Assembly: GCA_027922465.2 (NCBI GenBank)
Contig: BQMF02000024.1
Span: 1,054,001-1,118,000 of the forward strand
Source of the DNA: Turritopsis dohrnii
Lineage: Eukaryota; Cnidaria; Hydrozoa; Anthoathecata; Oceaniidae
DNA length: 64,000 nt
Direction: 5' to 3'
Under the pieces are notes generated by a model. It ran no database searches and was not told the origin of the DNA. It saw only the letters and a list, made by a program, of their open reading frames with translations. Below are positions 25,977 through 37,833 of this stretch, one piece after another (positions within the stretch are counted from its first letter, which is position 1; every line of letters begins with the position of its first letter). A program made the translations under genes and the position numbers.

Positions 25977-26904
25977 CATCAGGGTAATCGAGGTGCAGTT
26001 TAACAGGGACGGTCTGATGGAGGTGCAGTTTAACAGGGATGGTCTGGCAATGAAAATTATCAAACGCTTGAAGACGGTTAAAAATTCGAGCCACACAAAC
26101 ATTTAAAATTTACAATGTGACGTTTGTGGATAATATAGAGTGTGAAGAGTTTAAGAGTAGCGTCGAGAAAAAAAATGGCGTTTAATTAAAGCTGGCGATT
26201 AGTTGAAGATAGCTTTGCTTAAACTCTGAAATTTTAGTCTTTCAAATTTTTAGCTATTAATTTGAGAAGTTTTCATTGCAGTTGACCGTTCTTGTGACGT
26301 AGGAGCAACCTGTTATCCAGTTCTCATAAACAAAGATGAAGTCGATAATCTGAGTTTAATGATAAAAATTTAAGTTAAGGTTTAATGGAACGTCTTGAAA
26401 ACCTTAAAGAATGTCAACTTTCGGGATCCATTAAGAACAGCATGGCGAAAGATAAACGCCCAAAGATAGGCGCCCAACGCAAGAAAAGAGCGAATGAAAG
26501 TAAACAGAATAAAATTCAAGTTCAAAATTATGCATATAAAAATAAAATTCAGCAGCATCCATTTGATGAACAATTTAGATTATAATCTTACAAAACAATA
26601 AACAACTTCGAGTCCAAACTCCACGTCCACGTCACAAGAGTGGTACGCAGGCTAGTTCTTCTAGAATGTTAAAAATTAAGTCTACCATGTTATTTTCGTA
26701 TAGCTTAAAAACGATTTTCTTTCGATTTTAACCCCTTTAAATTAACAGAAGCATGGTTTTTCAACATGGATGAAGATCATGTGCAAGCTTCTCTTCGTGT
26801 GCTGCGAAGCAATACTTCAGCTGGACAGCCAAGCTCACATTGGGATCATCTGTTTCAATATGCCAAGAATGAACATCGAAGGATTTCTGAACTAAAATTC
26901 TCCC
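25977..26904. other. Intergenic sequence with a small tandem duplication
   Basis: A 37-bp unit with gaggtgcagtttaacaggga is doubled at about 25988-26047. An open frame of 66 codons at 26385-26585 (+) is lysine/asparagine-rich with no recognisable domain. Nothing else is supported before the 3' end of the receptor gene. Confidence 0.4.
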
Positions 26905-29900
26905 TCATGATAAACCTGTCGAGGCTGTGTGACCACTGTTACTGGCCCCACTCACTTCAGTTAAGTCCTGATCCTGAACGCATTTCTGTAAAGTCTTTTT
27001 AACGCGAAGAGCTGTCAAACGACTGCTGGCAGAGTTATGCCAACATTCCTTCAGCAAAGTGACGAAGATTTCCCCATACTAAATAAAGGGCAAAAGATTT
27101 GTAATGACAATAACAATCCCCTGATCTATCCACAGTGCTACTGTCAGTAGCCGAAGCCGAAGGGTATGACACGTCAACATAAGAGTAGTGGTTGGACTCA
27201 CCTGGTCTTCTTCGTAATACTGAGGTAGTTGTGGCCGCACGTTATTCTGGTGAAGTAGCTTCATATCCTGTAACGTTGGCTCGTCAACATATTCATAATA
27301 AGGTTTCTCGTAATTTAACGCTTCCCCTAATGGATAAGATAATTAGGTATTACAGATTTTCTCCATTGACGTTCGTTAGTGTTTAATTGGCCAGCTTTAC
27401 AATCACTGATGATGTACCAGATCTTTCAACTGGATGGGAAAATATCCACTCTGCTTTCAGAAGAAGTAATCAAATCATTTCCGAATGATTAACATCATTG
27501 TTTGAAACACCAGTAGTCATACTTGTACATCGATGATTACAAAAGAAATGTTAGCACATATAAGAAAAGGTTATTTAAATTCAAACATTCCACTAATTTT
27601 AATAAGAGATCCTACTTTTCATCCAAACATAAATGTCTTACTTTTTCCAACTTCATATCGCCTCAGGATTTCCCACATCACTAATGCAAACGAATAAATA
27701 TCGCTTTTCTGGTATGTCACCAGTAAGTGAGAAAAGTGCTCATCCTCCAGTATTTCTGGAGCCATATATCTAACAGTGGGCAATTTCTGCTTTTTATCAA
27801 AGTCTATGATTTTCGTTTCGGGGTCTGTTTTTACTGCAAGACCAAAATCACCAATACAACATTGTAAATTGTCTTTAACATATATGTTTTTGCTCTTGAT
27901 ATCTCGATGAGCAATGGCAGGCTTCCCCATAGTGCCCGGCAGTGGACGATGTATGAAATGTAGACCACAAATAGCTGAGTAAGTGAGTCGAATGAGTATA
28001 CGATCATCAAATGAGTGTGTTTGCAGGAAATCATACAGTGAACCCAACTGATGATATGACGTAATAATCCAGCTGACGACACCGCCATCGGAATAACGGT
28101 CAATACCGATATCTGCTCCGATAAACCGCAACACATTATCATGGTTCATATTGCCCATTTTGAACATGTCAGACTCTCTGGTTAAAGAAACTTCATCACA
28201 AGGGAAGACAGTTTTGACTGCGACAGATTCATGCATCCACCTTCCTTTATGCACTGTGCTGAATCTACCAGCTCCGATCTGCTTACATAAAGTAATTTCA
28301 CTAGCAATTGAACGCAACGTCTGTCAATAAAAAAGAAATAAAAAAGATGAAGTATTACAGGAATTACAGACTTGCCAGCAAAAAATAAACTGCCAAAAGC
28401 CTTTTGTGTCTCACCAACGCTGGTATGCCTGTTGCTGCTCCCGATGAAAGATACAATTCACCAAAACTATGTATAGGTGCTGTTCCATTGCGTATAAAAA
28501 CTTGACGATCAGAGTCAAGACGTCGTTTTGCAGTTATCTGACGATACCTAAAGGTAATTATGATAAACAAGAAACAAGATTTTTACAAAATATATTTATA
28601 TATTTTTATATAATTTACTGGTTTAAATTGTTCTTTTCATAGAAGGCAAATACAAAAGGTCTTAGAACCTTACCTGGAATACATGTATATCAACGCTATT
28701 ATAAGTACAACAGCACAGACGGTGACCGAAATCACAAGTGCAGTACTTTCATTTGAACTTGACGAAACTGTTTGCTTTTTTGTATTTTCTAAAAATGAGT
28801 AAACACATCATTAAGTGGTCATGTTAGCAGAAAGGACACGCCGAGAAGTGTTTTGAAAGGCCTGGAAAATTAACAGTTACACTAGTTTCATGACTGTTTG
28901 GGCTGTGGTTCGTAAGAAAATTTCCTCTTCATAACACTCCAAGAATTCAAATCAAATTCAAATTCAAGCAGTTCTATTAACAAATATTGTAATCAATGTT
29001 ATCATAAAGGAATGTCTATTGTTTGTGCAACATTTTGTAGTGATTTAATGGAACCTGGTTTTATGCAGATAACTGAAAATACTAATACAAAAAGTGATAT
29101 GTTTCATAACTAATAAACCAAGTATCATCGCACTTCATAAAAGCATAATTTATTAAAGCGTTTGTAACTGATGCGTTCTCAGGACTTCTCTCCACTGAGA
29201 TTGCATAAGGCGAACAATAATAGTATAAATGAACTTTTGAATTACACTGCAAAAAGTACTTTCAAGTCACACAGGGTTCCCACTCCTTTTTTGATCTCAA
29301 ATTTGAGGAGATTTGAGGAGATTTGAGGTGAATTTTTTCGTATTTTGAGGAGAAACGAAACAAAATTTGAGGAGATTTGAGGAGATTTCCCAATTTGATG
29401 TCTTTAAATTCATGGTACACGATGCTTTCATTGTGACAGTTTACTCGCAAATGATGAGCAGAAGGCCAACCCGTCAAACGTGAACATCAGTCTAATTAAC
29501 TTAAGTGAGACAGGAGACACCTGATCATCCTTTAACAAACAATATGAAAATCAGTCTAAATTAGCATGTTCGAAATATTAATGCAAATAAAAATGAAACG
29601 TGGAACATCATACTTTCTTCATAAGAAAAACTTTTACATAACAAATGAAGGTGAGAATACAGTCGACTCCTAATTCGAACCTCCATAAGATTCAAAGTCA
29701 CCATCAAATTTCTTTAAGAAACTCTCATAAATGAACCTCCATAGTTCGACACTCTAATTCGATCTAGATTTTAGGTCTCTACGGAGAAATTCTCTCTCCA
29801 ATTCGATTTCTTGAGTGCAAAAAAGCCCTTACTACAGTTTCGAATCGAACCATATTTCAAATTTCGAATTTTTATTCATTCCAATGTTTTGAAATTGAAT

Positions 29901-32900
29901 TTTGAAAGCAAATTTTGTAAACACAAGACATTAGAACTCAAGAAAACAGCGGCTATACCAAAAAAACAAGTACACAAAGAAGTGAGTTTAGAGTTAGAAT
30001 ACAAAGCCTTGCTGGAACTTGACAAGGGAAAAACCAACAAAGAAGTTTCATTGTTGTTTGAAATTCCACAAAGCACTGTATCCACTTGGAAAATAAATAT
30101 ATCTAAAACTGTTGAGGCTTTTCAAAAAGGCAGTGCTTCTACCAAAAGAGTTCAAGCAGACAAGAACGAAGAAGTTAATTAAGCTGTTCTGATCCTTGGA
30201 AAAAGTCCAATATTCATGGTGCACTGTTGCAATGTATGTCTTATTCCTTTTTTGCAAGTTTACAAAGGTTTCCCCTCTGTAATTCCTTTTTTTTTCCTAC
30301 TTTGCCAACTAAAAATTCGAATTAGAGAGACACTCCCCAATTTGATTCTCTCTCTAATTCGATAAAAATTTTAAAAAATCGAATTAGAGAGAGTCGACTG
30401 TATTACCAAGAAAATGGAAGTAAGAAAGTATTTCAGGGCCAAACAAACTCAATTATGCCAATTGTCGACCATTGGGCAAAACTCCCAAATCAAAAAAATA
30501 GTAGGATGTCTATCACAAGATATATTAGAATGTGATATACATTATGACATCATTAAAAGTAAGGTCCTAAACTGTTATTGATCCACATAAACAAAACAAT
30601 AGTAAACAGAGAACCTGATGATAAGTCCGATAAACTACAGATATTTCAGTTTTCAATTAAAAAGACACATTGTCACAAATTGTTTTGAGGAGATTTGAGG
30701 AGAAATCGACAAAAATAAGATTTTTTGAGGAGATTTGAGGAGATTTGAGGAGGAAAATAAAAAATGAGGAGTTTTGAGGAGGCGTGGGAACCCTGTCACA
30801 TATCACTTACTGGCTTTCCATTCTTTCATGTGATGAGGAGCAATAGTTGGATCCAAATAATCATTGCAAAAATCATCGTCGTCGCAGCATTCCACCATCT
30901 GTGGTGTTAGATGTTTGAGTGGTTTGGTCCTACATTGGAAATCACCACCTAAAATCAAATATTTGCATAAGTAAGTAATTTTCTTTATTTTTATGCAGAA
31001 CATAACTTAGAGAATTATAGAAGAAAAAAGTAAAGAGTGGAGATTTGAAGACCTTCTTCACCAATACATCCATGCTCGATCACACGTTTCTTTGTAGCCT
31101 CATCCACAACTTCTCTGGCAAAACATTTGTAGTTGGCAACACACGTAAAGTTTTCATGATTGTCAGGACAGTGATAATCACAAAGGCAACGCAGACCTGG
31201 AAAGAATAAAAATGATATTAATACGAATGAAACACAAAAAAATTGTTTATACTAACAAATTTCTCAAGTTGACAAAACCACTTGATAACATTAGGAAACA
31301 GTAATCATAATAAGCTCATGAAAGATTTGAAGTTGGTCACAAGTGAAGTGGATCTATTGAAAAGTGCAGATGGGGGTCTAGTTGTGGTAGATTTCTAACT
31401 TATAATCAAGAACGGCTTCTTTTTCTTGGTTGTTGCTTATATACAGGGAAGGAAGTCTGTTGTGACGTTTTTACATTATGTAACATCTACTTTACTGGAA
31501 CATATCAACATGAATCAATCTTTCCCTAGTTCTTGAATTCCTTATTTTTCAGTTATCAGAATATGGGGCAACTGTATTGTGGTGCACGATTAGTGATTAC
31601 TGGTATAGAATCTGTATTTAGATTAGCCTCTTATACAATACACCCTTGTTGAAAAGATTGTTAACAACAAACAAATATTTCAAATTTAGTAACTTCCCCT
31701 GAGACTAAATTACAGAATATGATGTAAACAATATTGGATTTGATGAGACAAAATTTAAACTGAAATTTGTACAAGAACGATGACACGTTATTCGAAGAAC
31801 ACACCATCCAATTAACATGTCTGTTAAAAGTTCCGGTAAGCATCATAAAATTTTAAAGCTGATTTTTTTAAATGAATGTACCAAATTTCAAAATAATTTT
31901 TACATCGTCGATGGAAAGCCATTTTCAAGTTCTTTCGGCTAGTATATTTTTGTGAAAATGAAAAAGAGGTTTTTGAAAAAATACGGAAAATGTCCTGGAA
32001 AAATGTAACTAAACTTTTAATGGTTGATTAACACATAGTTTAATTACATCATTCTTATTGTTTCAAAGTGCTAAATCCATACAAATTTTTATAAAATCTA
32101 CATTTGCGCTGAGATCCCCAAATTGATATTTTAAAAAAAGATTTGCCACATAATTTTCAAAAACAGCATCAGGTGTAGCTACATAAAATTATAAGAATTC
32201 AAAAAAACTACATTTTTAATGAACAAGCTTTCAATTGTATTATCTTCGTCAGGTATGTGAGGACAGTCAGGCCATCGCTAAGATCGGACACTGCTGGGTA
32301 ATATAAACATACAGAAAAGTATATATATATAATGATACAGCTAATCAGATAAAAGTTAGTTTAGTGTAAACACATTTTTTCAGATATGAAGAATAAGGGA
32401 AATATAAACCATAAATCCAGAAAAGTACTGTAGTGTAAATCAGTTAGGCACAACTACAAAAATGAGGGATCCCACAATTGAAAGATAATACCTCGAACAA
32501 GGGATTTTGTGTTTTTTAGCCTGTTCAGTTCTATTGGCTTGGGTGCAGTGTAAAATCTTATTACTTAGTATGAGGGAGAGTATTCCCCTACTTCCAACCG
32601 TTGCAAAAGGACTTTAATCGTACCATCTATTATCATAACTGAAAACTCTGACCTAATAACAACAAAGGGGTCGGTAGCTTAGTGGCTAGAGAAATCGCCT
32701 GGCAAGCGAGAGGTCATTTGTTTTAGTCCCACTCGATCTGATAACTTTGCGCTGCAATTGGAAGGTACATTGTGTGCGGATATCATCAATCAATATATCA
32801 ATACAGCACATTGGTTTCAGTTAACAACAAAGTAAATCAGCATAAAGCACTGAAAGTATCACAAATATCATGTTGGCCATTTTATAAAAGTACCTTAATA

Positions 32901-33928
32901 AACCCTGTAGGCATGTTTATATGCCATGCTTACCATCATTTGACTAGTTATGTTTGGCTCTCTCACAAATATGGTCTAACATATGGATGCTATGTGAAAT
33001 CCCTCAATTGTGGGATCCTTTGTTTCGTTGTTGTGCCTAACTGTAAAGCAAGCAGCTGCATAGCATATAGACGAGCTTCCAATGTTAATTACACTTTTAT
33101 ACCTTGTACATACTAAAAATCAAATACAATGTACGAAAATAGATAGGAAGTGCTAATGTGTATTGAAACTTTCTAATGTCGATTGTCTTTAAGGGGACTC
33201 CAGAGAACCAAATAATGTGACAACATTTTGAAGTGTATAAAGAGACTTTTATTTCCTGTGAGGCTGCGTGCGCATACTCACAGGAAAATGACTTGATTAA
33301 TGATATTCTATGTTGCAATATACCGTAATTATCGAGCAAAGACTACTGGTGTTTATAAACATTACGTCACTAAGAAACTCATCTATAGGAAAGAGTAACG
33401 AGTCTTTGTGACAACAACTACATGCAACAAGGCAATCATTCATACTCACAGGCATCATAATAATATAGAATATAGAAAGATCTTTGAAGGAAAATAACGT
33501 TTTTTCTGTTAATAAGACCCAATTTCTGATGTGATTATTTATCAGCAGGAAATATCGAAAATCAATGACATTAGTGTTAGTAATGGGTTAACTAGAGAAC
33601 CAGGAAGTGCAAAGCGCTAGGGCAGTGTAAATACTTCTGTAATTACAGCCCTGAATACTCTTCCCATTGAGCAAACTTTAAATTTAACTGTAGAATCTGA
33701 TGAAAAGTGTAAAAAGTCAGGTTTGAAAAATAATGGTAAAAAATTATAGCTACAGCAAAAAACAAAACACCTTTTTAAATCAAAATTTTTGATTTTTGTA
33801 TATTGTTTTTGAAAATAATTTGTTACTTATACCTGGAAGGAGCTAATTACAGTAAAATAATGCTTTAACTTACCAGATAAACTCCCAAACAACAACAAAA
33901 ATAGACCTAAGGCAAGGACAATCGCCAT
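26905..33928 (-). CDS. BMPR1: BMP type I receptor serine/threonine kinase
   Basis: Eight exons on the - strand: 33928-33874, 31196-31053, 30948-30811, 28788-28674, 28547-28415, 28320-27642, 27326-27202, 27078-26905. Phases agree and give 520 residues (BMPR1A about 532). Signal peptide 1-19; ten-cysteine three-finger ectodomain (LRCLCDYHCPDN, GCIGEEGGDFQC, ECC) closest to BMPR1A/B; membrane helix about 129-149; GS region about 181-200; kinase with Lys231, HRD Asp335 and DFG Asp353; C-lobe LNYEKPYYEYVDEP and KECWHNSASSRLTALRVKK. By family knowledge it binds BMP ligands with a type II receptor and phosphorylates Smad1/5/8. Odd points: SSGAATG replaces TTSGSGSG, the L45 loop is about 3 residues longer, and DFG replaces the usual DLG. 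The exon 2 donor (gtcttc) is weak but chosen because it keeps the family's spacing. Confidence 0.93.
29658..30402 (+). mobile_element. pogo/Tigger-like element nested in the hAT-type element
   Basis: The inverted ends read TACAGTCGACTC..AATTCGA and its partner ..TCGAATTAGAGAGAGTCGACTGTA, with TA on both outer sides as in Tc1/mariner/pogo elements. Subterminal copies of AATTCGA recur. The interior holds a short frame encoding a CENP-B-type helix-turn-helix. The catalytic DDE domain is missing, so it cannot move alone. Confidence 0.85.
29811..30182 (+). pseudogene. Transposase N-terminal helix-turn-helix fragment (pogo/CENP-B type)
   Basis: Within the nested element, residues about 45-110 read KKQVHKEVSLELEYKALLEL, then a stretch with NKEVSLLFEIPQSTVSTW. 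This fits the CENP-B N-terminal / psq-type DNA-binding domain: helix, turn, recognition helix with STVSTW. A natural pogo transposase would continue with a second HTH and a DDE catalytic domain, but the frame stops near 30182. The first 40 residues are not alike and no ATG starts the frame. It is a decayed or internally deleted transposase. Confidence 0.65.
31850..32085 (+). repeat. Dispersed repeat with inverted copy at 50.8-51.0 kb
   Basis: Segments such as ttcaaaataatttttacatc, tatttttgtgaaaatgaaaaag and the gttgattaacac..gtttaa.tacatc stretch match the reverse complement of 50790-50998 with moderate divergence. It lies in receptor intron 1. Element ends are not visible. Confidence 0.65.
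32441..33043. mobile_element. Foldback element in receptor intron 1
   Basis: The left arm CAGTTAGGCACAAC..AAA..GGATCCCACAATTGA (32441-32480) pairs with the inverse at about 33003-33043, differing by few bases over about 40 bp. The interior of about 520 bp contains a tRNA-like segment at 32668-32740. There is no open transposase. Superfamily unknown. Confidence 0.7.
32668..32745 (+). mobile_element. tRNA-like segment, probable SINE head
   Basis: GGGGTCGGTAGCTTAGTGG gives an A box (TAGCTTAGTGG), followed by an anticodon-like stem (TCGC..GCGA) and a degenerate B box (GTTTTAGTCC). Acceptor-stem pairing is poor, so I do not call a functional tRNA gene. It sits inside the foldback element and is different from the SINE at 19.6 and 51.9 kb. 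Confidence 0.5.
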
Positions 33929-35690
33929 TTTTTTTTGCTCTTCTTCAGAATAGTATCGTTCAGAGGCTTGGATCGGATAATCATGGAAACGAGGCCGGTA
34001 AGCTAGTAGGGGGCAGTGTGCGAGAATGATGGACGAGAGATATTGTTACTATGATGATGATGGAGAACGTTGCTTCTTGCTCTAAGTTTTACTTATCACT
34101 GTCCCCTTGTGTGCACAAGAGAAAACAACATAACAAACTGAAATGCTTAAAGTTAAACCCAAGACCACGTGACACACGAAATTTAGTGAACTCGATTTTT
34201 TCATTTTCTCAGCAAATATCAAGAGAGAATCCTGTGTTTGTTTTTCCTTTCCGCTGCACTAATCTTGTTACTTCGGTTTTAAGGGAAAAGTTTTGAGGAA
34301 TTGTTATCATCGGATGAAGAATTGTGAGACTCGTTATAAATTAATGTTAAATTTCTTCTGATTTTATATCCGAGAAATCTTTTACTGGAAGGCCTTAAAA
34401 TACAAGAATGCTAGGGAAATGGAAATTCCAAGGATTGATTGACATTGATTCAAACGCACACGAGTGTAGTGGTAGCGTACTACCGAGAAGATTGTAATGT
34501 TAAAAGACAAACCATAGACCACGTGTTCAAGGTTAGCGCCAAACAAAAGTAGTGGAGACCAACATTATAAATAATTCTGATAGTGAGTGCTGATAAGTTT
34601 AAGAAGTGATAGTAGCAATACAATCTGAATTCCCGCTGTCCAGAAAATCTGGACTTCCAGTTCTTTAAGCATTCATGAGTTCCCTTAAACCTTTATTCAG
34701 TATTTCGACCCCGATTTCTCAAACGGTTTTTTCGGTCTATTCAACCAGTGCGTTTTAGGTTATTCTTACCAACTTCTATCTGGAACATTTTTATTTTGTA
34801 TTGTTGGTGAGATTAACTGCTAGTCTCTTCGGTACAAACCTTCCCAACCATTTTGTTTAAAGACATGTATAATGTAGAACAGTTTGGCCTCTTTCCATGC
34901 ATGTCTGCCGAACAAAGCGTTCCTCATAAGAACACAAGTGCTGATAAGGTTGTCTTTAAGGTAAATTGTTCGTTAAAGTATTAAATGAATAGACAGCATT
35001 CCAAGTCATGTTAGGTTTACAAACGTATATACATATATATGCATTTACAATAAACACGGAATATCTTTGAATAAGTCGCTTTTGAGTAGTTTCGGATTTC
35101 ATTCAATCTGAAAGGGTTAAAAACGTATACGTATAAGCAATACATGGAAAAAGGCATCTTTCCCACAGATACTTAAAATTTTTAAATTTGTAAATCTTAA
35201 CGAGTAAGTCTTCAGTTTGCAGAGCACACGCAACGCTTTGAAAATATTTGCTATCTATCCTCAAATTGAACTGGTTATAGAAAATCAATTCATGAATTTT
35301 GGGAACGTGCAAAGAAGATCGAAAAGGCCAGGAGTAACGAGAGAAAACAAATTGTTATCAGTTGTTTTAAGGCTGAACTACACGATCATTTTAAGGGGAA
35401 GTTAACACAAAAATAATATCACATAATTTTTTAATATCTTTGCCTAATTAGTAAAAAAAAAAACATAAAACAAACTTTTACATATCAAAAACATGATTTC
35501 CTTGTTTCCTTGGCACTAGTTTAAAAAATGATGTCAGAATGAAGACACTAAACGTTCTACGCATCATTGTCTATATTTTCTTAGTACTCACATTTTTTTC
35601 AAGTTTTTTATACTTTTTCCCCTCCCATGTGCACTGGATAATTTTAGATTGAAGAAAATCAACAAAGAATGTTATATTTAGTTCAGATTT
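33929..35690. other. Intergenic region upstream of the receptor gene
   Basis: This holds the presumed receptor promoter, but I see no clear TATA box or CpG-rich patch. A short frame starting at the ATG at 34865 (MYNVEQFGLFPCMSAEQSV..) ends at a good donor (aag|gtaaat, about 34961). It may be a first exon, but no compatible partner exon was found. The rest is featureless AT-rich sequence. Confidence 0.35.
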
Positions 35691-35710
35691 ATCCTTGTTG
35701 CAACCGTTTA

Positions 35711-35910
35711 GATTTGAGTCAGAGTCGCCTTCATCTGAAGTAAATATTCCATTAGAAATCAGCGATAGAGACTCAATCGATTATGAAGAGCCATCAAGGA
35801 CTGGCAATAATAAGTTGTGTTTGTGTGTTAGTCAATGTGGGACAATGCGAAACTCTGCTGAAAGCTTGTGTTGCCGTGACACGAATAAGACTCCTGATAA
35901 ATTACTTTGA
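35711..35910 (+). pseudogene. Possible exon fragment with P2X7-C-terminal-like cysteine motif
   Basis: After an acceptor-like gtttag the frame reads FESESPSSEV.., then CLCVSQCGTM followed by an AESLCCRD motif, and stops at TGA. The C-x-C..C..M....E..CC pattern resembles the start of the cysteine-rich cytoplasmic domain of P2X7-type proteins, a domain also found in many invertebrate proteins. The rest of that domain does not follow. It is either a terminal exon of an unseen gene or a decayed fragment. Tentative. Confidence 0.3.
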
Positions 35911-36129
35911 TGGCAGACATAATCAGTTCTAAAATACTGGTAATGTCTACTTTCATTTATTTCATTTTATAAACAAAATTTAGTTTCTCTCTTTTTCACT
36001 CTCGTGTGTCAACTCTCTCGTTGTTGTTGTTGGTTGAACAAACTCTATAAACATTGAAATTTTCGTCATCGTTCTTCTCCTTTGTGCTTTAATTGGATTT
36101 TTCAATTAAATAACTAGCATGTAGTTTTA

Positions 36130-37415
36130 GCTAAAAATGCCCCCGCGCTCAAGCATTGTAATTTGTATGCACAGCAATCTATATATTGCAAGCTATACAA
36201 CGGAAACAAAAACAAATTTTTGTCCGAAAACAAATGCTTTGGCTTATTGTGGGCCTGGAAGTGGCATACTTACCATATGCTTAAATATATATCGACAAAC
36301 CCAGTTTTTTCAGGAAGCCTCAAAGCTGCTCAACACTCACTCAAAATCGTTTTAGAACTGTCTCGTATTATGATCACGAGACGAGTATGAGGCTCTAGTC
36401 ATTATACTTGTAACTTTTAATGCATTGGAACAGGCATAAAACAACCCCCTTCATTCAAAGAGTTGACATGATGGCATCAATTGAACTTCAGGACAAACCC
36501 AATAATTGAAAAACTATTTAATCGGCCAACGGTCATTTAACAAACAAGCACTGTTTTATGACGTCATTTCTATTGTTCCATACCTCTAAGCCAACTAAAA
36601 AACCTTGCCAATGGTTTCTTCTAATCACATGCTTACATTTTAGTGTATGGTTTCGTTGTTTAACTTATGTTAATGTATTTGTATTATTTATTATGTACTG
36701 TTTAGATCAGTCTATTGGGATGGTCTCCAGTCAAATTGTATTTTTTTAGCATCTTAGAATTCCTTTTGTTGACAAATAAATATCATTCATTCATTCAAAA
36801 AGTATTTGGTACAAAGAAATGTGTGAACTGAAACCGTGCATACGTTTTTATAATCAAAAAAAAAAGAAACTATGTAAGAGCCAAAAGAAAAAAAAAGGAA
36901 AAAAAAATGTAAGTGAAAAACCCATTAGAAATGTACTTTTCAAACTTTGATTCGAAACAAAAAATAGCCAAAGTTTACATAAAAAAACAAGAAAAAATTA
37001 TAAAAAGGTTTTATTGATCATGATCACGCTAGAAAACAAATTAAATACAAACAGAACGACCATTTGTAATATGGTTTTCTTACATACACAGAAATCCAAT
37101 TACATATCCTCTAAAATGTTTTTAAGGAAGGATCCGCCAGAAATCAGTGCATTGAATAAAATTTATTGAATGAAGGATTTAGAGTTAAAACATAAACAAA
37201 AATAAAATGCATGATTGTTAGAATTTCAGATTTCAAGCTGTGCTTCAAAATCCTTGTCCCTCACTTCCCTAAAACAACACAAAAGAAACGTGAAAAATGT
37301 CTAAGCAATGTAAGCATACGAACTTCCTAAATAACATAGTATAATACAATAATAAATTGCAAAAGAGATACAAATAAACATTCTGCCACCCACAGTACGA
37401 CGCTTTGAAACGGAA
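36130..37415 (+). repeat. Dispersed repeat family 'A', diverged copy
   Basis: It begins gctaaaaatgcccccgcgct and runs through about 1.2 kb that matches 43034-43941 (same strand) and the inverse of 44160-45090. Shared landmarks are ttttattgatcatgatcac, the aatatgg..ttcttacatacacag segment, agatttcaagctgtgcttca and catacgaacttcctaaataa. A LINE-like 3' end with (ATTC)n near 36765-36798 is inserted in it. Its B-type end appears at 39315-39480 after an interruption. Confidence 0.7.
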
Positions 37416-37833
37416 ACTAGAAGCCTCATGGCTTGAACAATTTCCGCATCAGGCCTAGAGGAAATTGCTTTAGCCGAATTTTCAAGATATCTGAATGACT
37501 ATCCATTCTTTTCTTGTTGCTTATGTGAGAACAGGTCTATCACCATCTCCAAATATGACTTATGGTTCACATGGAGAATAAAATGATATTAATAGAAGTG
37601 AACCAAAATCAGTTGAAAAAAGAAGCTGTATGGATTGAAGACTTTCACAATTGTATTGACCTCAACACTATAACATCTATTACAACAAAATGATTTAAAA
37701 TAGGTTAAACTTGGGCATTTCAAAGATTTTAACATATGACAGATAACAGGATTACAAGAAGACAAAAATTATATTGTTTATAACTAAAATCAGTATCACA
37801 TGCAATAAGAAAATCTATCTCTACTAAACCTGC

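Larger units (their letters stand above)
29272..30795. mobile_element. hAT-type element in receptor intron 3
   Basis: Ends CAGGGTTCCCACTCC and GGCGTGGGAACCCTG are inverted partners, flanked on both sides by TCACA (29267-29271 and 30796-30800). GATTTGAGGAGATTTGAGG words crowd both subterminal regions. On the gene strand the element starts 16 bp after the exon 3 donor. A pogo/Tigger-like element is nested inside. There is no hAT transposase, so it is non-autonomous. Confidence 0.85.

Noticed and set aside
26385..26585. 66-codon open frame, Lys/Asn-rich
   Set aside because: Low-complexity composition, no domain and no splice partner; not supported as a gene.
26766..27002. Open frame of 78 codons on the + strand
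   Set aside because: It is the antisense of the last kinase exon of the BMP receptor (26905-27078), which has kinase motifs, correct phase and splice sites.
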